Source: Bacteroidota bacterium (lineage in GTDB: Bacteria; Bacteroidota; Bacteroidia; Chitinophagales; Chitinophagaceae). Taken from it: DNA of 44,761 bases. The position numbers and the translations under genes are program-made. The stretch spans positions 1-44,761 of the forward strand of contig CANGIZ010000010.1 in NCBI GenBank assembly GCA_947454025.1. The letters are read 5' to 3'. This document shows, in pieces, positions 16,501 to 23,875 of this stretch. How positions within the stretch are numbered: position 1 is the stretch's first letter; every line of letters begins with the position of its first letter. The notes beneath the pieces are model-generated. The model was not told the DNA's origin and did not search any database. It saw only the letters and a program-made list of their open reading frames with translations.

Positions 16501-16982
16501 CGTATGCTTATACCGAAGTGCCCGAACATTTGAGACAGTTTTTAAAGCAACGTGTTAGATGGAGTTTTGGTGTGATGCAAACTTTTTGGAAGCATAAGGA
16601 ATATTTATTCAACAATAAGAACAAGGCTTTGGGTTGGGTGGCCTTGCCAGATATGCTCTTGTTTAAATATATCATTCCATTTTTATCACCCATTGCCGAC
16701 TTTTTAATGGTGGTAGCATTGTTAACTGGTAATGGAGGGAAGATTGCTTTTTACTTTTTGATCTATGTAATTGTAGATGCGTTAATTGCATCCTTTGCAT
16801 TTGCATTTGAGAAAGAAAACCCTATGAAGTTAATATGGCTAGTCCCTCAACGACTTATTTATCGCTGGTTAATGATGTATGTATTTTTTAAAGCCATTAA
16901 ACGCGCCATTAAAGGCGAGTTACAAGAGTGGGGTGTTTTAAAGCGCACTGGGAATGTAAAAGATATTTTATCAAGAGACTAG
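13518..16982 (+). CDS. Trimodular GH18-like / polysaccharide deacetylase / GT2 synthase
   Basis: A 1154-residue membrane protein. A helix at about 20-45 is followed by an extracytoplasmic GH18/YaaH-SleL-like domain (about 100-430; GVNIDFEE with Asp226 and Glu228, and MAYDQH near 280). Next is a NodB-type CE4 deacetylase (about 500-715; TFDDGPD at 506-512, HTFTH at 559-563, RAPF at 597-600, LLHD at 675-678, all metal and catalytic residues present). A helix at about 740-775 leads to a cytoplasmic GT2 domain (about 790-1040; VDDGS 825-829, DAD 877-879, AED 973-975, QRVRW 1011-1015) like NodC/PgaC/hyaluronan synthases, then C-terminal helices. It probably polymerises a beta-linked GlcNAc-type glycan and trims or deacetylates it outside the membrane. 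All three active sites look intact. Confidence 0.9.
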   Translation: MEQHPQIFQSKNKSRWQRTKWAMRTLLFLLPLIALVVFIGIYFMNKNQPDIPLEGTAIKKVLTDTTDTYRESKLEREYKGFKKAISSKWAKGQGIGQESNKPLDLSTSKYFSDSLGIRAAFYVNWDASQSFNSLQNNIKHLNLILPEWMFIDPNADTLYNTIDPKALKVMQDAGVKIMPLLTNNYKTLFRGETVKRIINNPAKKQRLINDIIATLKKYNFIGVNIDFEELMLENDAPLISFQKSLYDQLHAQNLLVSQDVIPFNDDYNFSALSKYNDYLILMAYDQHSGDSKPGPNSSQKWIEAAVLDATHKMPANKIILAIPAFGHDWQLGKKEKVIKQFDVTYQQAIANARNSDAKIDYDNDSYNLYYQYYDSEDHLHKVYFVDAATNFNSIRFATEINLAGTALWRLGGEDVRLWSFYNKPMTKSALKSFDFIGFNKIKAGSAPDFVGDGEVLDIIASPEDGYIRSEIDTTSMLIAEEYYDKLPSTYVIRRFGATAKKKLVLTFDDGPDPKYTKQILDTLAYYHVPATFFVVGYQAENNIPLIKRIYREGHEIGNHTFTHQDMSKVSRQWAGLEMDATRLLIECITGHSTILFRAPFNADSEPGKYEELAPIALSRQKNYITVGESIDPEDWQIPINEYRNDTIFDRVVKIYQNKINTGNPEDTSIAGSIILLHDAGGNRENTVNATGKIIRYFRAQGYSFTTVADLLGKKPEDMMPTIPKGKEYYWLQINYFLAETAYLGGNFFFAIFMIFLALSTIRIIVIGIMAVLEKRKKIKLDAIENTLAHPFVSIIVPAYNEEVNAVSSLQNLLKCDYPDFEIIFVDDGSKDQTYEIVKDAFEGNPLVKVFTKQNGGKASALQYGIGQSHADYVVCIDADTKLATDAVSKLMRNFMNPLNEYGQEVGAVAGSVIVGNEVNLLTKWQSIEYITSQNFDRKGFAYVNAITVIPGAIGAFKKDALIEAGGFTTDTLAEDCDITMRIIKAGYIVANEPKAYAYTEVPEHLRQFLKQRVRWSFGVMQTFWKHKEYLFNNKNKALGWVALPDMLLFKYIIPFLSPIADFLMVVALLTGNGGKIAFYFLIYVIVDALIASFAFAFEKENPMKLIWLVPQRLIYRWLMMYVFFKAIKRAIKGELQEWGVLKRTGNVKDILSRD

Positions 16983-16985
16983 TTT

Positions 16986-17018
16986 ATAAAGATAGGCGCC
17001 ATTGGCGCCTATCTTTAT
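16986..17018. terminator. Bidirectional intrinsic terminator
   Basis: A perfect 15-bp stem with a three-base loop (16986-17000 / 17004-17018; core AAAGATAGGCGCC) fills the whole gap between the convergent trimodular gene and the MG2/plug gene. T-rich flanks on both strands allow it to end both transcripts. Confidence 0.92.
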
Positions 17019-19169
17019 TTAGGGTTGAACATGTATAAATTGCTCCTTGTAAATAGGATCACCATTACTGCTAATACCTTGTAGAATAATAACATATGTA
17101 CCTACTTCGTCGGAGGTGAAAAATGATATCTTATTAGTTGATGAGTTATTCAAAATTAAATTGGGTTCCCAATATAATAAATGTCTAAAATCAGGAGTTC
17201 GGTTATCCACTTGATTTTGTGTGTCGTAACTTGGTGCTTTGAATTTTCTTTGTAATTGTAACCCCTTGTAATCTAATACTACCGAATTTGGGTCTAATTC
17301 AAAACCTTCCATTTTGCCATTATAGGTCGTAAAATTGATGATGCCATTATATGCAAGGTTGCCAAGGAAATATATTTTTGAAACCACTTCCAATTTTCTA
17401 ATTTTCAATGGGTCGTATTCTAAGAATTTGTCTACATCTTTAATAACAACGCCGTCTAATAATATAAGTGGGTCGCCAGTAAAAAAGTGCTTATTCCCTT
17501 CATCATAAACGGATAGCTTAAATTTCCCATCGGACTTTGTTAAACTTACTGGAGTAACATATTCTCTAATTACTTCTTCTAATGTAGTAAACCTTGCATA
17601 GTTGTCAAGTAAGTAGGTTCTATCGGCTTTACCGTAAAATGGAATGGTGTCAAAATTTGAAGGAATAAATTGTTCGGTAAAATTGGGGTAGAAATAATGC
17701 TGGATTTGAATGTTTCGATAATAATCATTTAAATCCGTTGCATTTAATTTATTTGGAAGCTTGCTAACAGGGGAGGGTTTAATTGACCCAGTAAAAAATG
17801 GGTTGTCTAAAATTATTTTATTACGAAAGTTTTTGTTACTGTCGGCTTGTACAATTATTTGCCCGTCATTGTATAAATTTCTGAATTCAAATTGCACTTT
17901 TCCATTTTGATCACTAATCGAAGATTTAAATTGGGTATTTTTTCCAGGCATTGAAACATATCCTGCACTTTCTTGCATAGGTTGTTCCGTTCCTCGTTGT
18001 ATGATTTTCCCACTAATTATGTTACCTGCGATTTCAGGACTGTATTTAAATTCATTCTTATTGCCTTCGATGACTTGTTCCCAATTGAATCTTTCCCAAC
18101 TATTATTTTGCATTAATTGCTCCATTTCTTCAAACCGCTTTTCATTCTTAATATCAAAATATTTTCTTGCAGATCCAATATATTCAGGTATGTCGGATTG
18201 CAACCAGGCATAGTTTTGAATATTCATTTCGTCAATTGCTTGAATACTATCTAATTTATATACAGCCAATGACATATCTGTTTTATTCGTAGAACCATTT
18301 TGTATAGCGGATTCAATAGTAAGATTCACTTTTTGTCGGGGCTTATAGTTTGGCAATTCAACGTTTAAATGAACATTTGTATCGGCTTGTTGTGGGTATA
18401 TATAGTAAAGTCTCTCGTTAACAACTTGTTGATTATTGTCAAATAAAGTAATGGCTTGTATACCTACTCCTAATTCACTTTTAGGTAAATTGATCTGATA
18501 TAAACCATTTTGAAAAGCACCTGTAATAGCTTTTTTGACCCGACCTCTATTATGTATCATTAAACTGAAAGGTTCCGATGCATTGTTTTTACTGCTTAAA
18601 TTTAATTGTATTTCTTTGTCATCTTGTCCTCCCTTTACATCAATTCGATATCCAGTGGATTCATATTTATTGTGACCTTTTTCATTATACTTAATCGCGT
18701 AAGTTGAATCTGTGGCAATTTGTGTGTTTACGAGCGTTATTTTTTTTATAAAGAAATAGCTAGGATTAAAGTTTTTCATCCAATTGGTATAGGCGCGGAG
18801 TATATATTCTCCAGAAGGCAAATTGTTTGAAAAAAGTAAGGAGCCATTGCCTGAGTTCGATTTTAATTCAATTTTCTCTTGAATAACAGGCTCATTCAAT
18901 GCATTTAATAATTCTACATATACAACACTGCTAATATGCAAAGGGGTATTAAAAAATGCATCTAAATCATAAATTTTAAACCAACAAATTTCATTGTTGA
19001 AATAAACATTTTTATCTGTATGCAAATAAAGCTTCTCTTGTAAATGGGTGCTTGTATAATGCTCGAGTCTATCTTGTAAATCAAGTATACTTGTATTTTG
19101 TGCATTTGTTTGAGACAAATTAAAGAATAAACAAGTACTCAACAAAAAGGGTAATTTATATTTTTTCAT
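17019..19169 (-). CDS. Secreted MG2-like protein with TonB-plug-like domain
   Basis: The 716-residue protein has a signal peptide (MKKYKLPFLL...TNAQ, 23-24 residues). Residues about 38-150 carry the Bacteroidota macroglobulin-like opening LQEKLYLHTDKNVYFNNEICWFK and further beta-rich repeats such as GEYILRAYTNWMKN. Near residues 565-620 is DPLILLDGVVIKDVDKFLEYDPLKIRKLEVV, which resembles the plug domain of TonB-dependent receptors, but no barrel follows. The architecture recurs in Bacteroidota with no established function known to me. It is the last gene of the seven-gene peptidase/receptor operon, 15 bases after the DUF4249 gene, and ends at the shared terminator. An accessory role at the receptor or in trapping proteins is an inference. 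Confidence 0.72.
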   Translation of the reverse strand: MKKYKLPFLLSTCLFFNLSQTNAQNTSILDLQDRLEHYTSTHLQEKLYLHTDKNVYFNNEICWFKIYDLDAFFNTPLHISSVVYVELLNALNEPVIQEKIELKSNSGNGSLLFSNNLPSGEYILRAYTNWMKNFNPSYFFIKKITLVNTQIATDSTYAIKYNEKGHNKYESTGYRIDVKGGQDDKEIQLNLSSKNNASEPFSLMIHNRGRVKKAITGAFQNGLYQINLPKSELGVGIQAITLFDNNQQVVNERLYYIYPQQADTNVHLNVELPNYKPRQKVNLTIESAIQNGSTNKTDMSLAVYKLDSIQAIDEMNIQNYAWLQSDIPEYIGSARKYFDIKNEKRFEEMEQLMQNNSWERFNWEQVIEGNKNEFKYSPEIAGNIISGKIIQRGTEQPMQESAGYVSMPGKNTQFKSSISDQNGKVQFEFRNLYNDGQIIVQADSNKNFRNKIILDNPFFTGSIKPSPVSKLPNKLNATDLNDYYRNIQIQHYFYPNFTEQFIPSNFDTIPFYGKADRTYLLDNYARFTTLEEVIREYVTPVSLTKSDGKFKLSVYDEGNKHFFTGDPLILLDGVVIKDVDKFLEYDPLKIRKLEVVSKIYFLGNLAYNGIINFTTYNGKMEGFELDPNSVVLDYKGLQLQRKFKAPSYDTQNQVDNRTPDFRHLLYWEPNLILNNSSTNKISFFTSDEVGTYVIILQGISSNGDPIYKEQFIHVQP

Positions 19170-19184
19170 AGTGCTTGTACTTGT

Positions 19185-20348
19185 TTATGGCCAAAAATTG
19201 GGTTTTGTATTCGTGCCTCTAAGACGGCAGTCTACACAGTCGGGAGTTGCGGCATGAAAGCTAATAATGGCACCTGTCATGGGGTTCGTTTCAGGATAGG
19301 TTGGAAGTAAGTATAGTCCGTGAATTTGGATACTATCGCTGTTATTTGGAATACTAATTTCGGAGCAAGACTGATAATAATTCCAATCGGGCACTTGTTT
19401 TCGATTAATAAAAATTCTTTTTTCTTGAACATTGCAAACTTCTATATACCCAACTACAATTTCATTTGGGTTGTTTGTGCAATGTAAATTTCCATTCAGC
19501 GCCGAAGGTTGCGCATCAAATATAGAGCCAGTACTTTCGGTATTTTTTTTCATACGTTGCAAGAACTCGTATTTTTCTTTACTCAAACTATATTGTCTTG
19601 TGAATAAACTATACATCACATTTAATTTCCATGAGTCTGCAGGGATATTGGCTATTGGTAAATTGATAATATTTTTATTTAAAGCCACAGTTGAACCTGT
19701 AATTATTTGGGTAGAAGGTTCTGTTTTCCAACAATAATATTTTCCGTAATCGATGGATTTATTTACAGAGTCACTAAAAACAACACTATAGGTTGTTCCT
19801 CTCGAGGTATTTACCGACTTATATTGTAATGTACTAAGGTATCCAGAATGAATTTCCCATGTTTCGGCAGTTTCCCATTGATAGTATTGTGTATTGTAGT
19901 TAAAGTCATGGGTGTTTACATACATCTGCACACTTCCATTTTCTCTTTTCCAATTGATACTATCTATTATAGGGTTATAAATAATAGGGCTAAAATCAGA
20001 GACATATTTTTTGCCGTCTTTTGTTGAGATATTGATACGATATTTTTGATTATTATTCAGGTTCAAGCCAGTTGTGCTATAATTGCCTTTGCTTATTTCG
20101 GTTAAAGGACGTACTGAATTATCTTCTCCCTCCACTTTGACAATCGCACCTGCTTCGTATACAATGGATTGATTTTGTAAACCAGTTGTTCGTGAAAGAA
20201 CAATTTTAGTTTCTCCGGCACCACTATTAATACTTCCTTCAACAACTAAATAGCCTGTTGATGATGAAATTACTGGTGAAATATATTTTTCCTTGCAGCC
20301 AATCAAAACAAGCAAGCAAAATAAAATCGGTATTAAGGCTGTTTTCAT
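19185..20348 (-). CDS. DUF4249-family lipoprotein
   Basis: This 387-residue protein has a lipoprotein leader (MKTALIPILFCLLVLIGC) whose LIGC lipobox places the acylated Cys at 18. The mature start (STGYLVVEGSINSGAGETKIVLSRTTGL) and the SYSTTGLNLNNNQKYRINISTKDGKKY-like segment near residues 88-112 are typical of DUF4249, a family common beside TonB-dependent receptors in Bacteroidota. It is beta-rich with several Cys and Tyr residues. It follows the receptor gene by five bases, so I infer an outer-membrane, surface-facing partner, perhaps a ligand-binding or lid protein in place of a SusD-type protein. The function of the family is not established. Confidence 0.87.
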   Translation of the reverse strand: MKTALIPILFCLLVLIGCKEKYISPVISSSTGYLVVEGSINSGAGETKIVLSRTTGLQNQSIVYEAGAIVKVEGEDNSVRPLTEISKGNYSTTGLNLNNNQKYRINISTKDGKKYVSDFSPIIYNPIIDSINWKRENGSVQMYVNTHDFNYNTQYYQWETAETWEIHSGYLSTLQYKSVNTSRGTTYSVVFSDSVNKSIDYGKYYCWKTEPSTQIITGSTVALNKNIINLPIANIPADSWKLNVMYSLFTRQYSLSKEKYEFLQRMKKNTESTGSIFDAQPSALNGNLHCTNNPNEIVVGYIEVCNVQEKRIFINRKQVPDWNYYQSCSEISIPNNSDSIQIHGLYLLPTYPETNPMTGAIISFHAATPDCVDCRLRGTNTKPNFWP

Positions 20349-20353
20349 ATTGC

Positions 20354-23119
20354 TTATTTGAAGTTGATATTTAAATTTATATATGGGATGGCATTGCCAA
20401 ATATGGATAATTTGTAGCCATTCACAGCGCCATTTTCGGAGACATAATAAATGGAGTATGGGTTTTTTCTTCCTGTTAAATTATACACGCCAATTGACCA
20501 ACTATTATGGGTTAGCTGATGCACTTTATGATTCCCTTCGATATTCATTGAAAAATCAGTTCTAAAATAATCTGGGATACGATATGCGTTTCTGTCTGCA
20601 TATAATGTACGCATAGATCCACCATAGGAAAAGACGCTTATAGGCAAAGTAATGGGTCGTCCTGTACTATAATTACTATTCATTGAAATACTAAAGCGAT
20701 GACTAAATTTATAATTAGCAATAATTGTGAGGTCATGAGGTTTGTCATAATTGCTAGGGTAGTACTGGCCACGATTAATAATTTCACCAGCTGTAGGGTC
20801 ATTGGCCTTTAATAATACACGCGACCATGTATAACTGATCCAACCATTCAATTTCCCTGCTATCTTTTTCACTAAAAATTCTACACCATAAGCCTTTCCT
20901 TGGGTTTCAATAACGTCAGTTTCAATATGATGGTTCATCACCAATTTTGCACCACTCTTATAGTCTAAGTAATTATTTATGTTTTTATAATAAACCTCTA
21001 AGGAAGTCTCTATAGTGTTGGAGTGAAGGTTCTTATAAATTCCTAATGAAATTTGGTCGCCGGTTTGAGGCTTGATATTAGGATCACTTAATTTCCAAAT
21101 ATCGGTAGGTGCCATGGCATTAGTATTAGATAAGGAATGAATAAATTGTTGCTGAGTGTTATATCCTGCCTTTACTGACAATGTCTCGTCAATAACATAT
21201 CTAAGTCCTAAACGATATTCAGGACCACCATAGGTTTTAATTATTTTTCCTGCACCATAGGTCACTGAACGTAAAATATTATCCTCAGTCCTCGGAACAC
21301 CAACTGGGTATTCATTAATTGATTGAGTTCCTATACTATTAAATGCAGTTAATCTTAATCCAGCATCTAACTTTAGATTGCTTGTAATTGTATAATGATC
21401 TGAAAAGAAAAGCGCAGTTTCTAAGGCTTGTTCTGGTGCAACAACATCCTTAATAACTAATGACTTGCTGCCCAATGGCTCATAAGTGCCTGGATGTAAT
21501 GTATAATACAATGCACTTAAGCCATATTCAAAACTATGCTTACTTGAATAATTGTAATTGAATAGTGCTTTAAAGTAGGATTGTTGAATATCAAAACCAA
21601 CCTGATATGCCGATAATGGAAGTCGTTGGCTATTTATTGCATATTCATATTGGTCTTTGCCAATGGTAAAGGAAGCATTTTGTTTATTGTTAAATATATG
21701 TTTCCATTTAAGTGCAATATTTTTATTGCTGTATCCATATGCAGTATCACTGTTTAAATTAAATTGATCTTTACTTAGATAGGTGGTTAAATAAATTGTA
21801 TTGTTTTTGTTTATTTGGTGATTCGCAATAAAGTTCACATCGTAAAAATTTGCCTTGCTATTTTTATACTGATCGGGTAAACGATCAAATAGCCAATTTG
21901 AATAAGTGGATCTCCCGCCAAGAATAAAGGATGACTTATCCTGTACAATTGGTCCTTCGATATTTACCCTGCTCGTTAATAGTCCAATACCCGCAGAACC
22001 CGTAAATTCTTTTTTATTGCCTTCTCTGCTGTTAATATCTAAAACCGATGCCAATCGTCCTCCAAAATTGGCAGGAATACTACTTTTATACAATTCTATA
22101 TTGTTAATCAGTTCAGGGTTGAATGCTGAAAACATGCCAAAAAAGTGGGCTGGGTTGTAAATAGTTGCGTCGTTAAATAAAATCAAATTTTGATCAGCAG
22201 CGCCACCTCTAATGTTTAATCCAGTACTTGCTTCACCAACTGTTTTAACCCCTGGCAAAGTAGTTACTGCTCTTAATACATCTGCCTCTCCAAATACGAC
22301 AGGTACTTGTTTTACAGTTTTGATATCTAATTTTTGAACACCCATTATTGCTCCACGTACATTGCTCATTTTTTGTGAAGAAATGACTACTTTTTTAAGT
22401 GACATAATACTTCCGGTGACCTCTATATTCATTTTCCCATCGCTGTACAATACGATTTGGCGTTTAATATCACGCATTCCTAAGCTTTGTATATTCAAAA
22501 TGTGTTTGCCTCGTGGAAGCGTTATGGAGTAGTATCCATTTTGATCGGTGGTGACGCCAATTCTAGGTTTTTCGATATAAACTGATGCGCCTGGAACAGG
22601 CTCTCCAGTTTTAATATCTTTAATATAGCCGGCTATGGTAATTACTTGTTGAGTGCCTGCTTTTGTTTTTTCTCCAATTTCATAGATCTTTTTATCAACC
22701 AAGCTGGTTTGTAATTGAGCATTATCGGTGTACTCAAATTCAGTCTCATTGGTGACACTCTTATTTTGTGTTTGTTTTCCTAAAAAATATTCGGAAGGTA
22801 TTTGTGTAAATAGCTCGGTTCCTTTGGTGAGAAATACATGATGTTGCTTGTCGATGGACCAAAATATTTTTTGAGGTTTGAGTAGGGTGTTTAATACTTC
22901 GATTACTTTTGTCTTGTTGCCGACATAGTTAAATACAATAGGATTCATTTGTGTTGAATCATAAAAAAAATGCAAATCAGTTTGTTGCTCAATTTGGAAC
23001 ACTAAATCAGTAATGCGTGCATTTTGTAGTTTTATATCTACTTTAACAACTGAGTCTCTTTGAGCCCATCCAATTTGTGCAAAACAAAAAAACAGGAGGG
23101 GTAATATATAATACTTCAT
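20354..23119 (-). CDS. TonB-dependent receptor with STN and carboxypeptidase-regulatory domains
   Basis: The start is placed at ATG 23119 (921 residues), where a clean signal peptide begins (MKYYILPLLFFCFAQIGWAQ). The upstream in-frame extension overlaps the previous gene. Domains in order: STN (secretin/TonB short N-terminal) at about 25-100; a carboxypeptidase-D regulatory-like beta domain at about 160-240 (GYIKDIKTGEPVPGASVYIE); the plug at about 260-370 (VFGEADVLRAVTTLPGVKT, LNIRGGAADQNLILFND); and a 22-strand barrel to the C-terminus. STN domains usually signal to an anti-sigma factor, but no sigma/FecR pair is in this window. It is preceded by a one-base gap and followed by DUF4249. Peptide or another ligand uptake is inferred from the operon. 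Confidence 0.92.
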   Translation of the reverse strand: MKYYILPLLFFCFAQIGWAQRDSVVKVDIKLQNARITDLVFQIEQQTDLHFFYDSTQMNPIVFNYVGNKTKVIEVLNTLLKPQKIFWSIDKQHHVFLTKGTELFTQIPSEYFLGKQTQNKSVTNETEFEYTDNAQLQTSLVDKKIYEIGEKTKAGTQQVITIAGYIKDIKTGEPVPGASVYIEKPRIGVTTDQNGYYSITLPRGKHILNIQSLGMRDIKRQIVLYSDGKMNIEVTGSIMSLKKVVISSQKMSNVRGAIMGVQKLDIKTVKQVPVVFGEADVLRAVTTLPGVKTVGEASTGLNIRGGAADQNLILFNDATIYNPAHFFGMFSAFNPELINNIELYKSSIPANFGGRLASVLDINSREGNKKEFTGSAGIGLLTSRVNIEGPIVQDKSSFILGGRSTYSNWLFDRLPDQYKNSKANFYDVNFIANHQINKNNTIYLTTYLSKDQFNLNSDTAYGYSNKNIALKWKHIFNNKQNASFTIGKDQYEYAINSQRLPLSAYQVGFDIQQSYFKALFNYNYSSKHSFEYGLSALYYTLHPGTYEPLGSKSLVIKDVVAPEQALETALFFSDHYTITSNLKLDAGLRLTAFNSIGTQSINEYPVGVPRTEDNILRSVTYGAGKIIKTYGGPEYRLGLRYVIDETLSVKAGYNTQQQFIHSLSNTNAMAPTDIWKLSDPNIKPQTGDQISLGIYKNLHSNTIETSLEVYYKNINNYLDYKSGAKLVMNHHIETDVIETQGKAYGVEFLVKKIAGKLNGWISYTWSRVLLKANDPTAGEIINRGQYYPSNYDKPHDLTIIANYKFSHRFSISMNSNYSTGRPITLPISVFSYGGSMRTLYADRNAYRIPDYFRTDFSMNIEGNHKVHQLTHNSWSIGVYNLTGRKNPYSIYYVSENGAVNGYKLSIFGNAIPYINLNINFK

Positions 23120-23120
23120 G

Positions 23121-23867
23121 TTATTGATGAATTGAATTGTAATAATCAACAACACTAGTCAGCATCTTGTCTCTATCCTTCCTGTAATTTAAGCCTGCTT
23201 TTTTTGTATATTGAATGAGTTCTTTATTCTTATTGTCCAATAAAGTGTACAAAGATTTTTTATTATTTATTTTATAGAAATGATGGTCCTTTAATAAGTA
23301 ATATTTTTCATGCGTTTCAAATAATACTGCGAGTTCGGTGCTATTGGTAAACTTGTCAATCATTTGTTTGGTTTCTTTTTTATACAAGTTTACTTTGCCC
23401 GATGCGAGTAATTGGTAGAATCCGGTTTCGATCACAGGATCAATAGTGGATTCTTTTTCAAGTCTCTCAAATCGGGCATCAAGAATAGTAAACGATTTTA
23501 GTTTTTCACTTACCATTTGAATTCTATGAATGCTGTCTTGAAGTACTACACAATCTGCAATTTCATCATACAACAACTGTACATTGTCAAAATACACTCC
23601 ATCATAAAGGATGCTTCCCTCACGAAGTGCATTTACTTTAAAATAGGGATGTCCATCCGAAAATGAAACAGTATATCCAGGATATTGACTTCCATTAAAT
23701 TTAGCTGCTTGGTCACCAATTTGATGGTAATATACTTGCTTTGTATTTTGTATAGCATTCTTTAAAAAAAGGCTATCCTTTGTACTTAGTTGCGCGTATA
23801 CATTATTATTAAGCAGGAATACTAAAACAAATAATAATAAGTTGAATAGCCTTTGTTGATTTGACAT
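23121..23867 (-). CDS. Small secreted protein of unknown function in the receptor operon
   Basis: A 248-residue protein with an N-terminal signal sequence (LLLFVLVFLLNNNVYAQ, cleavage near 26). The mature part is a mixed alpha/beta sequence rich in Tyr, Lys and Asp with no catalytic motif that I recognise. Its start codon is eight bases after the S9 peptidase stop, and its stop is one base from the TonB receptor ATG, so it is firmly inside the operon. Proteins of this sort are often found just before STN-type receptors with DUF4249. A periplasmic or surface accessory role is plausible but unproven. I do not recognise the family by name. Confidence 0.75.
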   Translation of the reverse strand: MSNQQRLFNLLLFVLVFLLNNNVYAQLSTKDSLFLKNAIQNTKQVYYHQIGDQAAKFNGSQYPGYTVSFSDGHPYFKVNALREGSILYDGVYFDNVQLLYDEIADCVVLQDSIHRIQMVSEKLKSFTILDARFERLEKESTIDPVIETGFYQLLASGKVNLYKKETKQMIDKFTNSTELAVLFETHEKYYLLKDHHFYKINNKKSLYTLLDNKNKELIQYTKKAGLNYRKDRDKMLTSVVDYYNSIHQ

Positions 23868-23875
23868 GAGGTTGT

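Noticed and set aside
23120-23155. Longer N-terminus for the TonB receptor.
   Set aside because: It would overlap the preceding gene and bury the signal peptide that begins at 23119.
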